A DNA stretch of 64,000 bases from Pseudonocardia sulfidoxydans NBRC 16205 (GTDB lineage: Bacteria; Actinomycetota; Actinomycetes; Mycobacteriales; Pseudonocardiaceae): contig NZ_BJVJ01000031.1 in NCBI RefSeq assembly GCF_007989085.1, positions 1 to 64,000 on the forward strand. Reading direction: 5' to 3'. The notes under the pieces were generated by a model, which ran no database searches, was not told where the DNA came from, and was given only the letters and a program-made list of their open reading frames with translations. Positions within the stretch are counted from its first letter, which is position 1, and the number at the start of each line of letters is the position of its first letter. Positions 32,759 to 41,562 of this stretch are shown piece after piece. The position numbers and the translations under genes were made by a program.

Positions 32759-32893
32759 TCAACTCGGGGACTCCGACTCGTCGCCGGCGTCGCCGCCCGC
32801 GGGCTCGTCGGTCGGCTCGGTCTGCTCGCCGAAGTGGGGCTCCTGCTCGGGCTCGCCCTCGCCGAAGTGCGGTTCGTGCTGCGGTTCCGTCAC
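32759..32893 (-). CDS. 44-aa acidic microprotein with EPHFGE repeats
   Basis: Not a recognised family. The GTG at 32893 follows GGAGGGAGAT at ideal spacing. The protein is very acidic and contains EPHFGE twice (EPQHEPHFGEGEPEQEPHF), then Glu/Thr/Gly/Ser-rich low complexity. It lies 40 bp before the methyltransferase and is probably the first gene of that operon. A ribosomally made precursor to be modified by the methyltransferase/HDO pair is a tempting but unproven idea. It could also be a small acidic linker protein. Confidence 0.45.
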   Translation of the reverse strand: MTEPQHEPHFGEGEPEQEPHFGEQTEPTDEPAGGDAGDESESPS

Positions 32894-33344
32894 GACATCT
32901 CCCTCCGAACGCCCACCCCGAAGCGGTGGTCCTCCGGCGGATAACCACAACGCCCGCGATCAAAACCCTGTGAGTGGCGATAGTCGCTATAGCGACTATC
33001 GCCACTCACGACGTCTGTCCGGCCGGGGCCGGACGCAGCCGGGCAGCGCGGCTCCGCACGACCCCGGCCGCAACCGCCCGAACGCGCCTGCGCCCGTCCG
33101 GACCAGCAACGATCCGTCCTCGCGGGACAGGAGGGGACGAACGGACGACATCGTGTGGATCACACGAACGGGTGGGCAGGGTGACCGGAGGCGGCGTGGT
33201 GCGTTGACCCGGGTACGGGCGTCACCGGACCAGGGGGCCAACGGTGACGAATCCGATGAGTGGGTAGGCCCGGGTCGAGCATCGCCCTTCTCGTTCGGTA
33301 CCGGCGAGAGCGTTCCGGTCCGGGCCTGCTCTCTCGCACGGGGA
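32894..33344. other. 451-bp intergenic region with palindrome copy 1
   Basis: It contains the 40-bp palindrome (32970-33009), several GTCCGG/CCGGAC short repeats, and presumably the promoter of the microprotein operon on the minus strand. No further gene was found; the short frames here have no ribosome binding site or family resemblance. Confidence 0.6.
32970..33009. repeat. 40-bp dispersed palindrome, copy 1
   Basis: Left half GTGAGTGGCGATAGTCGCTA and the right half are exact reverse complements (20+20, no loop). Four related copies are at 36276, 41523, 43746 and 46082. This copy has A-for-G substitutions that are matched on both arms, so pairing is conserved. Confidence 0.85.
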
Positions 33345-34178
33345 TCAGCCCGCGGCGTAGTCCGTGCCGGTGGAGACCTCCCGCCACCGCGCGAGCTCGG
33401 CGGCCTGCGCGTCCAGGACAGAGCTGAGCGCCTCGAACGCGTCGGTGCCCAGGACGAGCAGCTCCGGTGCCTGCCCCGAGCCCAGCACCTCGATGATCGC
33501 GGTCGCGGCGCGGTCGGGGTCGCCCGCCTGGGTGCCGTGGACCCGGTCGTTCTCCTTGCGGCGCGGCCCCGCGGTGTCGGCGTAGTCGTCGATGGGGACG
33601 GCGGACTGGGTGAGCGACCGGCCGGCGAAGTCGGTGCGGAACCCGCCGGGTTCGACGGCCATCGCGGTGATGCCCAACGGGCTGAGCTCCTTGCGCAGCG
33701 ACCCCGTCAGTGCCTCCAGCGCCGCCTTCACCGCGGAGTAGTACCCCGACCCGGGCGGGCAGATGCGGGCGCCGATCGAGGAGATGTTGACGATCGCGCC
33801 CGACCGCTGCGCCCGCATCCCCGGCAGGACCGCCTTGACCAGCGCGACGGGGCCGTGGACGTGGGTGTCGAAGAGCGTCCGCACGTCGGCGTCGTCGCCC
33901 TCCTCGACGGCGGAGCGGTAGCCGTAGCCGGCGTTGTTCACGAGCACGTCGACAGTGCCGAACCGGTCCTGCGCGGCAGCCACGGCGGCGGTGACGGCCG
34001 CGGGGTCGGTGACGTCGAGGGCGACGGCGAGGGCGGTGTCGGGGTGGGCGTCGACGATGTCGGCGACCGCGGCGGCGCCGCGGGCGGTGACGACGACCTG
34101 CTCACCGGTCGCGAGGACGGCGCGGGCGAGCGCGCGTCCCAGTTCTGTCGAGCATCCGGTGATCAGCCAGGTCCGCAT
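33345..34178 (-). CDS. Short-chain dehydrogenase/reductase
   Basis: 277 aa. Rossmann start WLITGCSTELGRALARAVL (second Gly of TGxxxGxG replaced by Glu-Leu-Gly spacing), NNAGYGYRSAVEEGDD, catalytic Ser in NISSIGARI and YSAVKAALEALTGSLRKEL with Tyr/Lys. Resembles classical SDRs of the oxidoreductase/retinol-like group with a C-terminal extension. The ATG at 34178 follows GAGGAG. Monocistronic. Substrate unknown. Confidence 0.88.
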   Translation of the reverse strand: MRTWLITGCSTELGRALARAVLATGEQVVVTARGAAAVADIVDAHPDTALAVALDVTDPAAVTAAVAAAQDRFGTVDVLVNNAGYGYRSAVEEGDDADVRTLFDTHVHGPVALVKAVLPGMRAQRSGAIVNISSIGARICPPGSGYYSAVKAALEALTGSLRKELSPLGITAMAVEPGGFRTDFAGRSLTQSAVPIDDYADTAGPRRKENDRVHGTQAGDPDRAATAIIEVLGSGQAPELLVLGTDAFEALSSVLDAQAAELARWREVSTGTDYAAG

Positions 34179-34269
34179 CGGCGCGCTCCTCGTCGTCGGG
34201 GGTCGTCGCGAACCAGTCAAGCGTGCGCGGCCACGGCGCGGGGAGTCGTGTGAGCAGACCCCGGGTCGG

Positions 34270-36225
34270 TCAGACGTCGGGTTCCGCTTCGCGGCGCAGG
34301 ATCTGGGCGACGACGCGCATCAGCATCGCCGAGGTGACGACGAGCCCGATGTAGCCGACGGCGGTGAGCGTCCCGGATGCGGCGGTGTCGGGGGCGAGCG
34401 CGGCGCCGACGAGCATGAGTGCCGACGCGAGCAGCCCGACCGCCGCGACGGCCGCGAACATCGTCCGGTCGACCCAGCGGGAGACGGTGCGGCTGCCGGG
34501 GCCGGAGAAGGCGTCGACCTGCACGCGGGCCTGCCCCGAACGCAACTGGAGCGCGAGGTCCTCGACGAGACCGGGCAGCGCACGCAGCGACGGGAGGTTG
34601 CGCACCAGTTCCTTGCGGACGACGTCCTGCGTGCCCTCGGGGCTGAGGTTCAGTGTGGACCCCAGCTGGGAGGCGGCGGCGGTGGCGAGGTCGACCTGCG
34701 GGTCGACGACGCGCAGCGTGCCCTCCAGGGTGACGAGGGCACGGCCGAGCAGGGTGAGCGTCGGCGGGACCGGGATGCCGTGGTGCTGCATGATCGAGAT
34801 AACGTCCTGCATGCTGCGCGGATCGAACCCGCCCGCGTGCATCTGGGCCGAAAGCACCCGGCTGATCTCGGCCTCCAGGGCCTGCGGGCGGATCGCGTCG
34901 CCGGCCGCTCCGGCCAGTGGCCGCAGGGCGCGGACGATGAGCCCGGGCTGGCCCGTCGCCAGCCCGGCGGCCATGAGCTGCAACGCCTCCATCGTGACCG
35001 GGTCGATGATGCCGACGGCGCCGAAGTCGATGAGCCACAACGTGCCCTCACCGTCGATCAGGACGTTGCCGGGGTGCGGGTCGGCGTGGAAGACCCCGGC
35101 CGTCATGACCTGGGTCATGAACGTGGCGAGCAGGCGGTTCGCCAGTTCGGTGCGCGGGACTCCGGTGGCGTCGACGGCGGCGGTGTCGGACACCGGTCGG
35201 CCGACGACCCGCTGCAGGACGAGCACGGCGTCGGTGCTCAGGTCGGTGACGACGTGCGGAATGCGCACTCCGGGCTCGGTCGTCGCGTTGTCGAGCGCGC
35301 GGGCGGCGGCCGCCTCGGCGAGGTAGCTGAGCTCGCCGTCGATGGAGCGGATGAGCTCCTCGGCGAGCGGCGCGAGGCCGAGCGCGCGCACGGCCGCGGA
35401 CCGGCGGGCCGCGGTGCGGCTGGCCCAGCGCAGCACCGCCGAGTCGCGGGCGACGCCGACCTCGATGCCCGGCCGTCGGACCTTGACGACAACGGGCTCG
35501 CCGTCGCGCAGCTGCGCGAGGTAGGTCTGGCCGATCGACGCGGCGGCGAGCGGCTCGTCGTCGAACTCGGCGAACACCTCCGCGAGCGGGGCGTCGAGCT
35601 CGTCCTCGACGCGTTCCTTGATCAGTGGGGTCGGGACGGCCTTGACGTTGGCCTGCAGGTCGGCGAGCTCGGCGACGACCGGTGCCGGGAGCAGGTCCGA
35701 CCGGGTCGACGCGATCTGCCCGAACTTCACGAACATGCCGCCGCAGTCCTCGAGGAAGCGGCGCAGCCGCAGCCCGCCGTCGGCACTCGACAACGCCGCC
35801 CGCGACGCGAGCCGGGGCCCGGCGAGGCCGTGCCGGCGTGCGATCCGCGCGACCTCCCACAGCCGCCCACCGACGGTGAGGAACGACCGCACCCGCGTCC
35901 GCAGCGAGGCACGGCGGCCGGTGCGGTGGGGCCGCAGCACGGCTTCGAGGGTGACGCTGACGATCATCGTCGCGAGGACGGCGAAGCCGAACGCGACGAC
36001 CAGGACGTCCTCGCCGGTCGCCTCGGTGTCGCCGCGCAGCAGGGTGGCCGCGACCGCCAGCCCGGCGAGGGTGCCGATGATCCCCGCGGCTGCGGAGCGC
36101 CAGAAGCCGCGCCGCACGCCGAGGACGCGGCCGGCGCCGAAGCTGACCACGACGACGAACACGATGAGCAGGACCGTGTCCCAGAACGACAGATCGAGGA
36201 TCAGCGTCACGGCGACAGCATCCAC
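34270..36225 (-). CDS. AarF/UbiB/ABC1-type kinase-like membrane protein
   Basis: About 651 aa. Three hydrophobic helices at the N-terminus (starting FWDTVLLIVFVVVVSFGAG) precede the ADCK domain: KFGQIASTRSDLLP (KxGQ motif), AAASIGQTYLAQL (Ala-rich loop), VVVKVRRPGI, HADPHPGNVL and LWLIDFGAVG. Two more helices lie near the C-terminus (LLASALMLVGAAL, YIGLVVTSAMLM). ADCK proteins are atypical ATPases linked to quinone biosynthesis or membrane lipid handling. Start is GTG 36225 or GTG 36210; neither has a strong ribosome binding site. Confidence 0.85.
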   Translation of the reverse strand: MDAVAVTLILDLSFWDTVLLIVFVVVVSFGAGRVLGVRRGFWRSAAAGIIGTLAGLAVAATLLRGDTEATGEDVLVVAFGFAVLATMIVSVTLEAVLRPHRTGRRASLRTRVRSFLTVGGRLWEVARIARRHGLAGPRLASRAALSSADGGLRLRRFLEDCGGMFVKFGQIASTRSDLLPAPVVAELADLQANVKAVPTPLIKERVEDELDAPLAEVFAEFDDEPLAAASIGQTYLAQLRDGEPVVVKVRRPGIEVGVARDSAVLRWASRTAARRSAAVRALGLAPLAEELIRSIDGELSYLAEAAAARALDNATTEPGVRIPHVVTDLSTDAVLVLQRVVGRPVSDTAAVDATGVPRTELANRLLATFMTQVMTAGVFHADPHPGNVLIDGEGTLWLIDFGAVGIIDPVTMEALQLMAAGLATGQPGLIVRALRPLAGAAGDAIRPQALEAEISRVLSAQMHAGGFDPRSMQDVISIMQHHGIPVPPTLTLLGRALVTLEGTLRVVDPQVDLATAAASQLGSTLNLSPEGTQDVVRKELVRNLPSLRALPGLVEDLALQLRSGQARVQVDAFSGPGSRTVSRWVDRTMFAAVAAVGLLASALMLVGAALAPDTAASGTLTAVGYIGLVVTSAMLMRVVAQILRREAEPDV

Positions 36226-36275
36226 CCGGAACAGATCTCGCGGAACCCGCAGTTCCGGGGCGGGCGCGCGCGGTC

Positions 36276-36315
36276 GTGAGCGGCGATAGTCGCCATAGCG
36301 ACTATCGCCGCTCAC
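36276..36315. repeat. 40-bp dispersed palindrome, copy 2
   Basis: GTGAGCGGCGATAGTCGCCA followed by TAGCGACTATCGCCGCTCAC; one mismatch at the second base from the centre. It lies between the AarF start and the TetR 3' end. The 36316-36387 stretch after it is a run of imperfect GGCGCAGC repeats. Confidence 0.8.
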
Positions 36316-36387
36316 AGGCGGCGCAGCCGCCCTCGCGCGGCGCAGCGGCGCAGCCGCCCACGCGCGGCGCAGCAGCGGCGCAGGCGC

Positions 36388-37044
36388 TCACCGGCGGCGC
36401 AGGCGCAGCTCCAGGCCGTCGAGCATGATGTCGAGCTTGTCGTGGAACCAGCCGCGGCCGCGCCAGGTGGCGTCCTCGTCGATCGCCGGGGAGACACCCG
36501 ACAGCGAGCGCATCGAGTCCCGATGCAGCTCGCGACGGGTGCGCGGGCCGTCCGGGGTCTCCTCGACGGCGTCGAGTCCGCGCATGGCGATGGCCGTCGA
36601 GAAGACGAGGTCGACGAGGAAGTCGAGCGCCACCACAGCGTCACGGGAGGTGAAACCTTCCGCCCGCAGCCGGGCCCCGTAGGCGCCGAGCAGCTGCATG
36701 ACCTGCGGCGGCAGCGACGTCATCGTGTAGGCGGCCTCGGCCATGCCCGGGCGGACCTCGACCATCCGCCACAGCGCGTCGGCGAACGCCTCCAGCAGCG
36801 GCCGCCACCCCAGCTCCGGCGACGGCCAGTCGTGCTCGGCGACTGCGATCTCCAGGGCGGCGAGCAGCAGGTCGGAGCGGCTGTCGACGTAGCGGTACAG
36901 CGTCGAGTGGCTGACGCCGAGGCGGCGGGCGACCGAGGGCATCGACAGGGTGTCGAAGCCCTCGGCGAGTGCCGCGCGGGCGACCTCCTCGCGGGTGAGC
37001 GAGGGGGGCCGGCCGGGCCGGCGGCCGACTGCTGTCACGGCCAC
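36388..37044 (-). CDS. TetR-family transcriptional regulator
   Basis: 218 aa. Helix-turn-helix VARAALAEGFDTLSMPSVARRLGVSHSTLYRYVDSR-type segment at about 20-60, then a C-terminal ligand domain of the TetR_C/tetracyclin-repressor-like kind (AMRGLDAVEETPDG). It starts with GTG 37044, 5 bp after the ABC exporter stop on the same strand, so it is the third gene of the ABC operon and may regulate it. Ligand unknown. Confidence 0.85.
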   Translation of the reverse strand: MAVTAVGRRPGRPPSLTREEVARAALAEGFDTLSMPSVARRLGVSHSTLYRYVDSRSDLLLAALEIAVAEHDWPSPELGWRPLLEAFADALWRMVEVRPGMAEAAYTMTSLPPQVMQLLGAYGARLRAEGFTSRDAVVALDFLVDLVFSTAIAMRGLDAVEETPDGPRTRRELHRDSMRSLSGVSPAIDEDATWRGRGWFHDKLDIMLDGLELRLRRR

Positions 37045-37049
37045 CGACG

Positions 37050-38786
37050 CTACCCGGCCGCGGTGAGCCGCCAGCCCTTCGCCCGCGACCGAGCCTCCCA
37101 GAAGTCGGCGTAGCGTCCGCCGGCGGCGAGCAGCTCGTCGTGGGTGCCCTGTTCGGCGACGCGGCCGTCGTCGAGGACGACGATGCGGTCGGCGGCGACG
37201 ACGGTCTGCAGCCGGTGGGCGATCACGAGGACGGTGCTGCGTTCGGCGAGGGTACGCAGCGCGGCGGTGAGGTACCGCTCGTTCTGGGGGTCGAGGGCGG
37301 CGGTGGCCTCGTCGAGCAGGACGACGGGTGCGTCCTTGAGCAGGGCGCGGGCGATCGAGACCCGTTGACGCTCACCGCCCGAGAGCGCGGTGCCACCCTC
37401 CCCGACCCTCGAGGACCAGCCCCCGGGCAGCCGGTCGACGATCTCGGTGACCCCGGCCAGGCGCGCGGCCTCGCGGACCTCCTCGTCGGAGGCGTCGGGG
37501 CGGCCGACGCGGATGTTGGCCTCCAGGGTGTCGTCGAACAGGTAGACGTCCTGGAAGACCAGCGCGAGCTGGGCCATGAGCTGCTCGGTGGGCTGGTCGC
37601 GGACGTCGGCGCCGCCGACACGCACGGTGCCGGAGTCGACGTCCCAGAAGCGGGCGACGAGCCGGGTCACGGTGGTCTTGCCCGAGCCGGAGGCGCCGAC
37701 GAGTGCGGTGGTGCCCCGCGGCGGGACCCGCAGGGTGACGTCGCGAAGGACCGGGCGGCCGGGCTCGTAGCCGAAGGTAACGCCGTCGAGTTCCAGGGCG
37801 CCGGGCTCGGGCAGCGCGACGGCGGCGGGGGCCTCGGGCAGCGACTTCTCGTCGAGGATCGCGGTGAGCCGGGAGAGGTCGTTGCGCGCCATCCTGAGCA
37901 CGCCCGCGTAGTCGCCGATCTCGGCGAGGGGGCCGGTGAAGCGGGCGGCCAGCGCGATCAGTGCGACGGCGGTGCCCGCGGCGAGCGCGCCCGACACGGC
38001 GAGGGTGACGCCGACGACGAGGAGCAGCGTGAACGCCAGCTGCACGGTCAACGACCCGAGCGCGATCCCGAGCACGGCGTACCAGGTGGTGCGGCGCCCG
38101 GTGCGGCGCTGGTGCTCCAGCGCGGCGTCGAGCGGGGCGTACCCCTCGACGCCCCGCCCGAACGCGCGCAGCACCCGTTGGGTGCGGGCGAACTCGACGA
38201 CCCGGTTGCCGGAGTCGACGGCGGCGGCGTCGTCGAGGACGTCGCCGCGGCCGACGAGCCGACCGCCGGCCCGGAAGGCCAGGTACAGCAGCGGGGTGCA
38301 GACCAGCACGGCGACGGTGAGCCGCCAGTCGAAGAACAGGGTGCCGATCGCGATGGTCGCCGGGGTGGCGATGCCGACGATCGTGGGTGTCAGCAGGTGC
38401 GCGAACAGGCCGGCGACCATCATCGTGCCGCTGGTCGTGGTGCGCGAGAGCCGGCCGACCTTCTCCCCGGTGAACCAGCCCAGCGGCAGGGTGACGACGT
38501 GGTCGCCGAGGCATTCGTGCATGGTGCGCAGCACGATGATGGCGACGGCGAAACCGCGCATGGCCTGCACGTAGTGCGCGACGCAGGTGACGACGACCGC
38601 GACGGCCACCCACAGCAGCGCCCACAGAGCCGCGGCGGTGTCCCCGGCGAGCAGCGCCTCCCAGACTGGGACGAGCAGGATCGTCGCGACGCCCTGGGCC
38701 ACGCCGTAGGCGACGACCCACGCGAAGTAGGTGTAGAGCCGGCGCTTGTGCGCAGGCCCGAGCAGCGCGAGCAGATCGGCGATCAT
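37050..38786 (-). CDS. ABC transporter, fused permease-ATPase, second subunit (IrtB-like)
   Basis: 578 aa. An exporter-type membrane domain of about six helices (1-310) is followed by the ATPase: Walker A VGASGSGKTTVTR, signature LSGGERQRVSIARALL, Walker B VVLLDEATAALD. The ATG at 38786 overlaps the stop of the first subunit (ATGA), and the two should form a heterodimer. Pairing with a divergent siderophore-interacting reductase and an iron box suggests siderophore import as in IrtAB/YbtPQ (inference); drug export is the alternative. Confidence 0.85.
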   Translation of the reverse strand: MIADLLALLGPAHKRRLYTYFAWVVAYGVAQGVATILLVPVWEALLAGDTAAALWALLWVAVAVVVTCVAHYVQAMRGFAVAIIVLRTMHECLGDHVVTLPLGWFTGEKVGRLSRTTTSGTMMVAGLFAHLLTPTIVGIATPATIAIGTLFFDWRLTVAVLVCTPLLYLAFRAGGRLVGRGDVLDDAAAVDSGNRVVEFARTQRVLRAFGRGVEGYAPLDAALEHQRRTGRRTTWYAVLGIALGSLTVQLAFTLLLVVGVTLAVSGALAAGTAVALIALAARFTGPLAEIGDYAGVLRMARNDLSRLTAILDEKSLPEAPAAVALPEPGALELDGVTFGYEPGRPVLRDVTLRVPPRGTTALVGASGSGKTTVTRLVARFWDVDSGTVRVGGADVRDQPTEQLMAQLALVFQDVYLFDDTLEANIRVGRPDASDEEVREAARLAGVTEIVDRLPGGWSSRVGEGGTALSGGERQRVSIARALLKDAPVVLLDEATAALDPQNERYLTAALRTLAERSTVLVIAHRLQTVVAADRIVVLDDGRVAEQGTHDELLAAGGRYADFWEARSRAKGWRLTAAG

Positions 38787-40591
38787 CGGTGCGCCTCCCA
38801 CTGGCGGGCGTAGGCGCCGTCGAGCGCCAGGAGTTCGTCGTGCGTACCGGTCTCGGCGACGCGGCCGCGGTCGAGGACGACGATGCGGTCGGCCCCGACG
38901 ATCGTGGACAGCCGGTGCGCGACGACGAGCACCGTCCGCCCGGCGGCGAGCCGCGAGAGGGCTTCCTGGATGCGGTCCTCGGACTCGGGGTCGGCGAACG
39001 CGGTTGCCTCGTCGAGGACGAGCACGGGGGTGTCGGCGAGCAGGGCGCGGGCGATCGAGACCCGTTGCGCCTCACCCCCGGACAGCTGCGCGTCGGCGCC
39101 GACGACGGAGTCGTAGCCGCGGGGCAGCTCGGTGATGCGGGCGTGGACTCCTGCGGCCTCGCAGGCGGCTCGGACCTCGGCGTCGGTCGCGTCGGGACGG
39201 CCGAGCCGGACGTTGTCGGCGACGCTGCCGTGGACGAGCTGGACGTCCTGCAGCACGAACCCGACGTGGCGGTAGAGGACGGCGGGGTCGACGTCGCGGA
39301 CGTCCACGCCGCCGATCCGGACGGCCCCGGCGGTGACGTCGTGGAAGCGCGGGAGCAGCGTCGCGAGCGTCGACTTGCCCGACCCGGACGGTCCGACGAA
39401 CGCGGTCACGGTGCCGGGTTCGCAGGCGAGCGTGACGTCGCGCAGGACGTCGGTCTCGCCGTCGTAACTGAAGCAGACGGCGTCGAACTCGACGCGGTGC
39501 CCGTCGGGGACCTGCGGGTTCTCGCTGACGGGGAGCTCCGGGGTCTCGAGCAGCTCGTGGATGCGCAGGGCCGCCGCGGCCGCGGTGCGCCGGTTCGAGG
39601 CGCCGAAGCCGAGGACGGTGATCGTCGTCGGCACGACGAGGGACACGAGGATCCCGGTGAGCGCCTCGACGGGTGTCACCCAGCCCTCGGCGGCGAACCA
39701 GACCGCGCCGCCGGTCGCGACGAGCCCGACGACGGGCGCCCCGACGGCCATGGTGGACAGTGCTTCCAGGCGCAGCATCGGGCGGACCCAGTCGCCGTAG
39801 AACTGCCCGTACTCGCCCGCGGCGCGCCGGTAGCTCTCGTGGGCGCGGCGGCCCTGCCCGAACGTCTTGACGACGGCGATGCCGCTGACGAACTCGACGA
39901 CCGCGGCGCTGACCCGCGCGAACGCCGCGTTCATCTGGTGCATCTTGTCGGTGAAGCCGCGCATCATCCACGCGTAGGCCATTGCGTAGATCGGCAGCGT
40001 CGCGAGCGAGAGCAGGGCGAGGCGCCAGTCGAGCCAGGCCAGGTACCCGATACCGGCGACGGGCAGCACCGTCGCCGCGGTGAGCTCCACCTGGTGGTGG
40101 GCGATGAGCTGGTGCAGGTCGTGGACGTCGTCCTGGGCGGCTTTGCGCACGAGGCCCGACGATGTCGTGGAGAACCAGCCGAGGGGGACCCGGCCGAGCC
40201 GGCGGACCATCCGCGCCCGCAGCAGGCCCTGCAGCTTCTGGTCGGCGAGGTGGGTGATGGTCAGGGCGATGCCGATGAGCAGGCCGCGCGCCCCGAGCCC
40301 GGCGACGACGAGCCACGCGACGAGCACGACCCGGCCGGTGTCGAGGGGCCCGGGCGCGAGCAGCAGTTCGCCCAGCGCGGCGAGCCCGGCGAACGGCACG
40401 AGTGCGCAGGCGGCGCCGACGGCGGCGAGGACGCACGCGATCCGGATCGCGCCGGCCACGGGGGTCTTGATCTCGCGCAGCGCGGCGGTCTCGCGGCGGG
40501 CGTGGGCGCGGGCGTCGGGTTCGGGCACGGGGGGCGGCGGTGCGGCGTCGCCGGGGGTGTCCCGGTCGGTCGCGGCTACGGCGGTCGACAT
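38783..40591 (-). CDS. ABC transporter, fused permease-ATPase, first subunit (IrtA-like without SIP domain)
   Basis: 602 aa. The membrane domain includes PLGWFSTTSSGLVRKAAQDDVHDL. The ATPase has VGPSGSGKSTLATLL, LSGGEAQRVSIARALL and VLVLDEATAFAD. The N-terminus is Ala/Pro-rich and cytoplasmic. Mycobacterial IrtA carries a fused siderophore-interaction domain; here that function is probably supplied by the separate gene at 40677. Promoter region shared with that gene contains an IdeR-type iron box. Confidence 0.85.
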   Translation of the reverse strand: MSTAVAATDRDTPGDAAPPPPVPEPDARAHARRETAALREIKTPVAGAIRIACVLAAVGAACALVPFAGLAALGELLLAPGPLDTGRVVLVAWLVVAGLGARGLLIGIALTITHLADQKLQGLLRARMVRRLGRVPLGWFSTTSSGLVRKAAQDDVHDLHQLIAHHQVELTAATVLPVAGIGYLAWLDWRLALLSLATLPIYAMAYAWMMRGFTDKMHQMNAAFARVSAAVVEFVSGIAVVKTFGQGRRAHESYRRAAGEYGQFYGDWVRPMLRLEALSTMAVGAPVVGLVATGGAVWFAAEGWVTPVEALTGILVSLVVPTTITVLGFGASNRRTAAAAALRIHELLETPELPVSENPQVPDGHRVEFDAVCFSYDGETDVLRDVTLACEPGTVTAFVGPSGSGKSTLATLLPRFHDVTAGAVRIGGVDVRDVDPAVLYRHVGFVLQDVQLVHGSVADNVRLGRPDATDAEVRAACEAAGVHARITELPRGYDSVVGADAQLSGGEAQRVSIARALLADTPVLVLDEATAFADPESEDRIQEALSRLAAGRTVLVVAHRLSTIVGADRIVVLDRGRVAETGTHDELLALDGAYARQWEAHR

Positions 40592-40621
40592 GGTTGCGGA
40601 ATTTACAACAGGCTGTCTCCT

Positions 40622-40640
40622 TTAGGCCAGGGTTGCCTTA
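40622..40640. promoter_or_regulatory. IdeR/DmdR-type iron box
   Basis: TTAGGCCAGGGTTGCCTTA matches the 19-bp IdeR consensus (TTAGGTTAGGCTAACCTAA) at most positions, including both TTAGG and CCT arms. It sits between the divergent ABC and siderophore-interacting genes, 36 bp before the latter, and should repress both when iron is plentiful. Confidence 0.65.
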
Positions 40641-40676
40641 CCGTAGGGTCTCGGGCAGCGACGCGAGGAGGTCGGC

Positions 40677-41507
40677 ATGGCCCGCACCAACATCCGGGCG
40701 ACCCGGATCAAGCCCGAGGTCTCGGAGCTGCTCACCACCCGCGTGGTGCGCCGCGAGCAGATCTCACCCCACATGACACGCGTGACCCTCGGCGGCGGCG
40801 ACCTCGACCGGTTGCGCCACCTGGGTTTCGACCAATGGTTCCGGCTGTTCATGCCGACGGCGGGCGGCGCGCTGGAGAACCTGCCCACCAAGCTGACCAT
40901 GCTCAGCTACACGCGCTTCCTGGCGCAGTCGAAGGCCACCCGCCCATCGCTGCGCACGTACAGCATCCGGGCCCACCGGGAGGCCGACACGGGCAACGAG
41001 ATCGACATCGACATCGTCGTCCACGGCTCCCCCGACGACGCCGGTGCCGGCCCGGGCGTCGCCTGGGCCCGCACGTGCACGCCCGGCGATCCCGTCGCGC
41101 TGATCGACGAGGGCATCGGCTTCAACCCCGCACCCGGGCTCGACCAGGTGGTGCTCGTCGCCGAGGAGAGCGGCCTGCCCGGCGCCGCCGGCATCCTCGC
41201 CTCCCTCCCCTCGACGGCTCGCGGCCACGCGCTGCTCGAGGTCCCGACCAGCGAGGACACCCAGTCGCTGGTGGGTCCGCCCGGTGTCGAGATCACCTGG
41301 ATCGTGCGCGACTCGCACGACGCCGTTCCCGGCCGGGCCGCGCTCGCGGCCGTCGAGGCGCAGCCGTTGCCGGCGGGCCCGTTCTACGGCTGGGCCGTCG
41401 GCGAGCAGGCCCTCGCCACGGGCGCCCGCCGGCACTGGGTGCGCTCGGGCGTCCCCAAGGAGAACCTGATGTTCTGCGGCTACTGGCGCGCGGGCGCCGC
41501 GCACTGA
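40677..41507 (+). CDS. Siderophore-interacting protein (FAD-dependent ferric-siderophore reductase)
   Basis: 276 aa. HMTRVTLGGGDLDRL, FDQWFRLFMPT and RTYSIRAHRE (R-x-Y-S FAD-binding) lie in the N-terminal FAD domain. The C-terminal SIP domain has VLVAEESGLPGAAGILASLP, GPFYGWAVGEQALATGARRH and a final CGYWRAGAAH. The family reduces imported ferric siderophores in the cytoplasm with NAD(P)H. Divergent from the ABC pair with a shared iron box. Confidence 0.9.
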   Translation: MARTNIRATRIKPEVSELLTTRVVRREQISPHMTRVTLGGGDLDRLRHLGFDQWFRLFMPTAGGALENLPTKLTMLSYTRFLAQSKATRPSLRTYSIRAHREADTGNEIDIDIVVHGSPDDAGAGPGVAWARTCTPGDPVALIDEGIGFNPAPGLDQVVLVAEESGLPGAAGILASLPSTARGHALLEVPTSEDTQSLVGPPGVEITWIVRDSHDAVPGRAALAAVEAQPLPAGPFYGWAVGEQALATGARRHWVRSGVPKENLMFCGYWRAGAAH

Positions 41508-41522
41508 CCTGCCCCGGGGGTC

Positions 41523-41562
41523 GTGAGCGGCAATAGTCGCTATAGCGACTATTGCCGCTCAC
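41523..41562. repeat. 40-bp dispersed palindrome, copy 3
   Basis: GTGAGCGGCAATAGTCGCTA plus its exact reverse complement. It lies between convergent genes, and the last codons and stop of the lipase (41549) fall inside it. A-for-G in the left arm is compensated by T-for-C in the right, evidence that the pairing itself is selected or that the copy is young. Confidence 0.85.
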
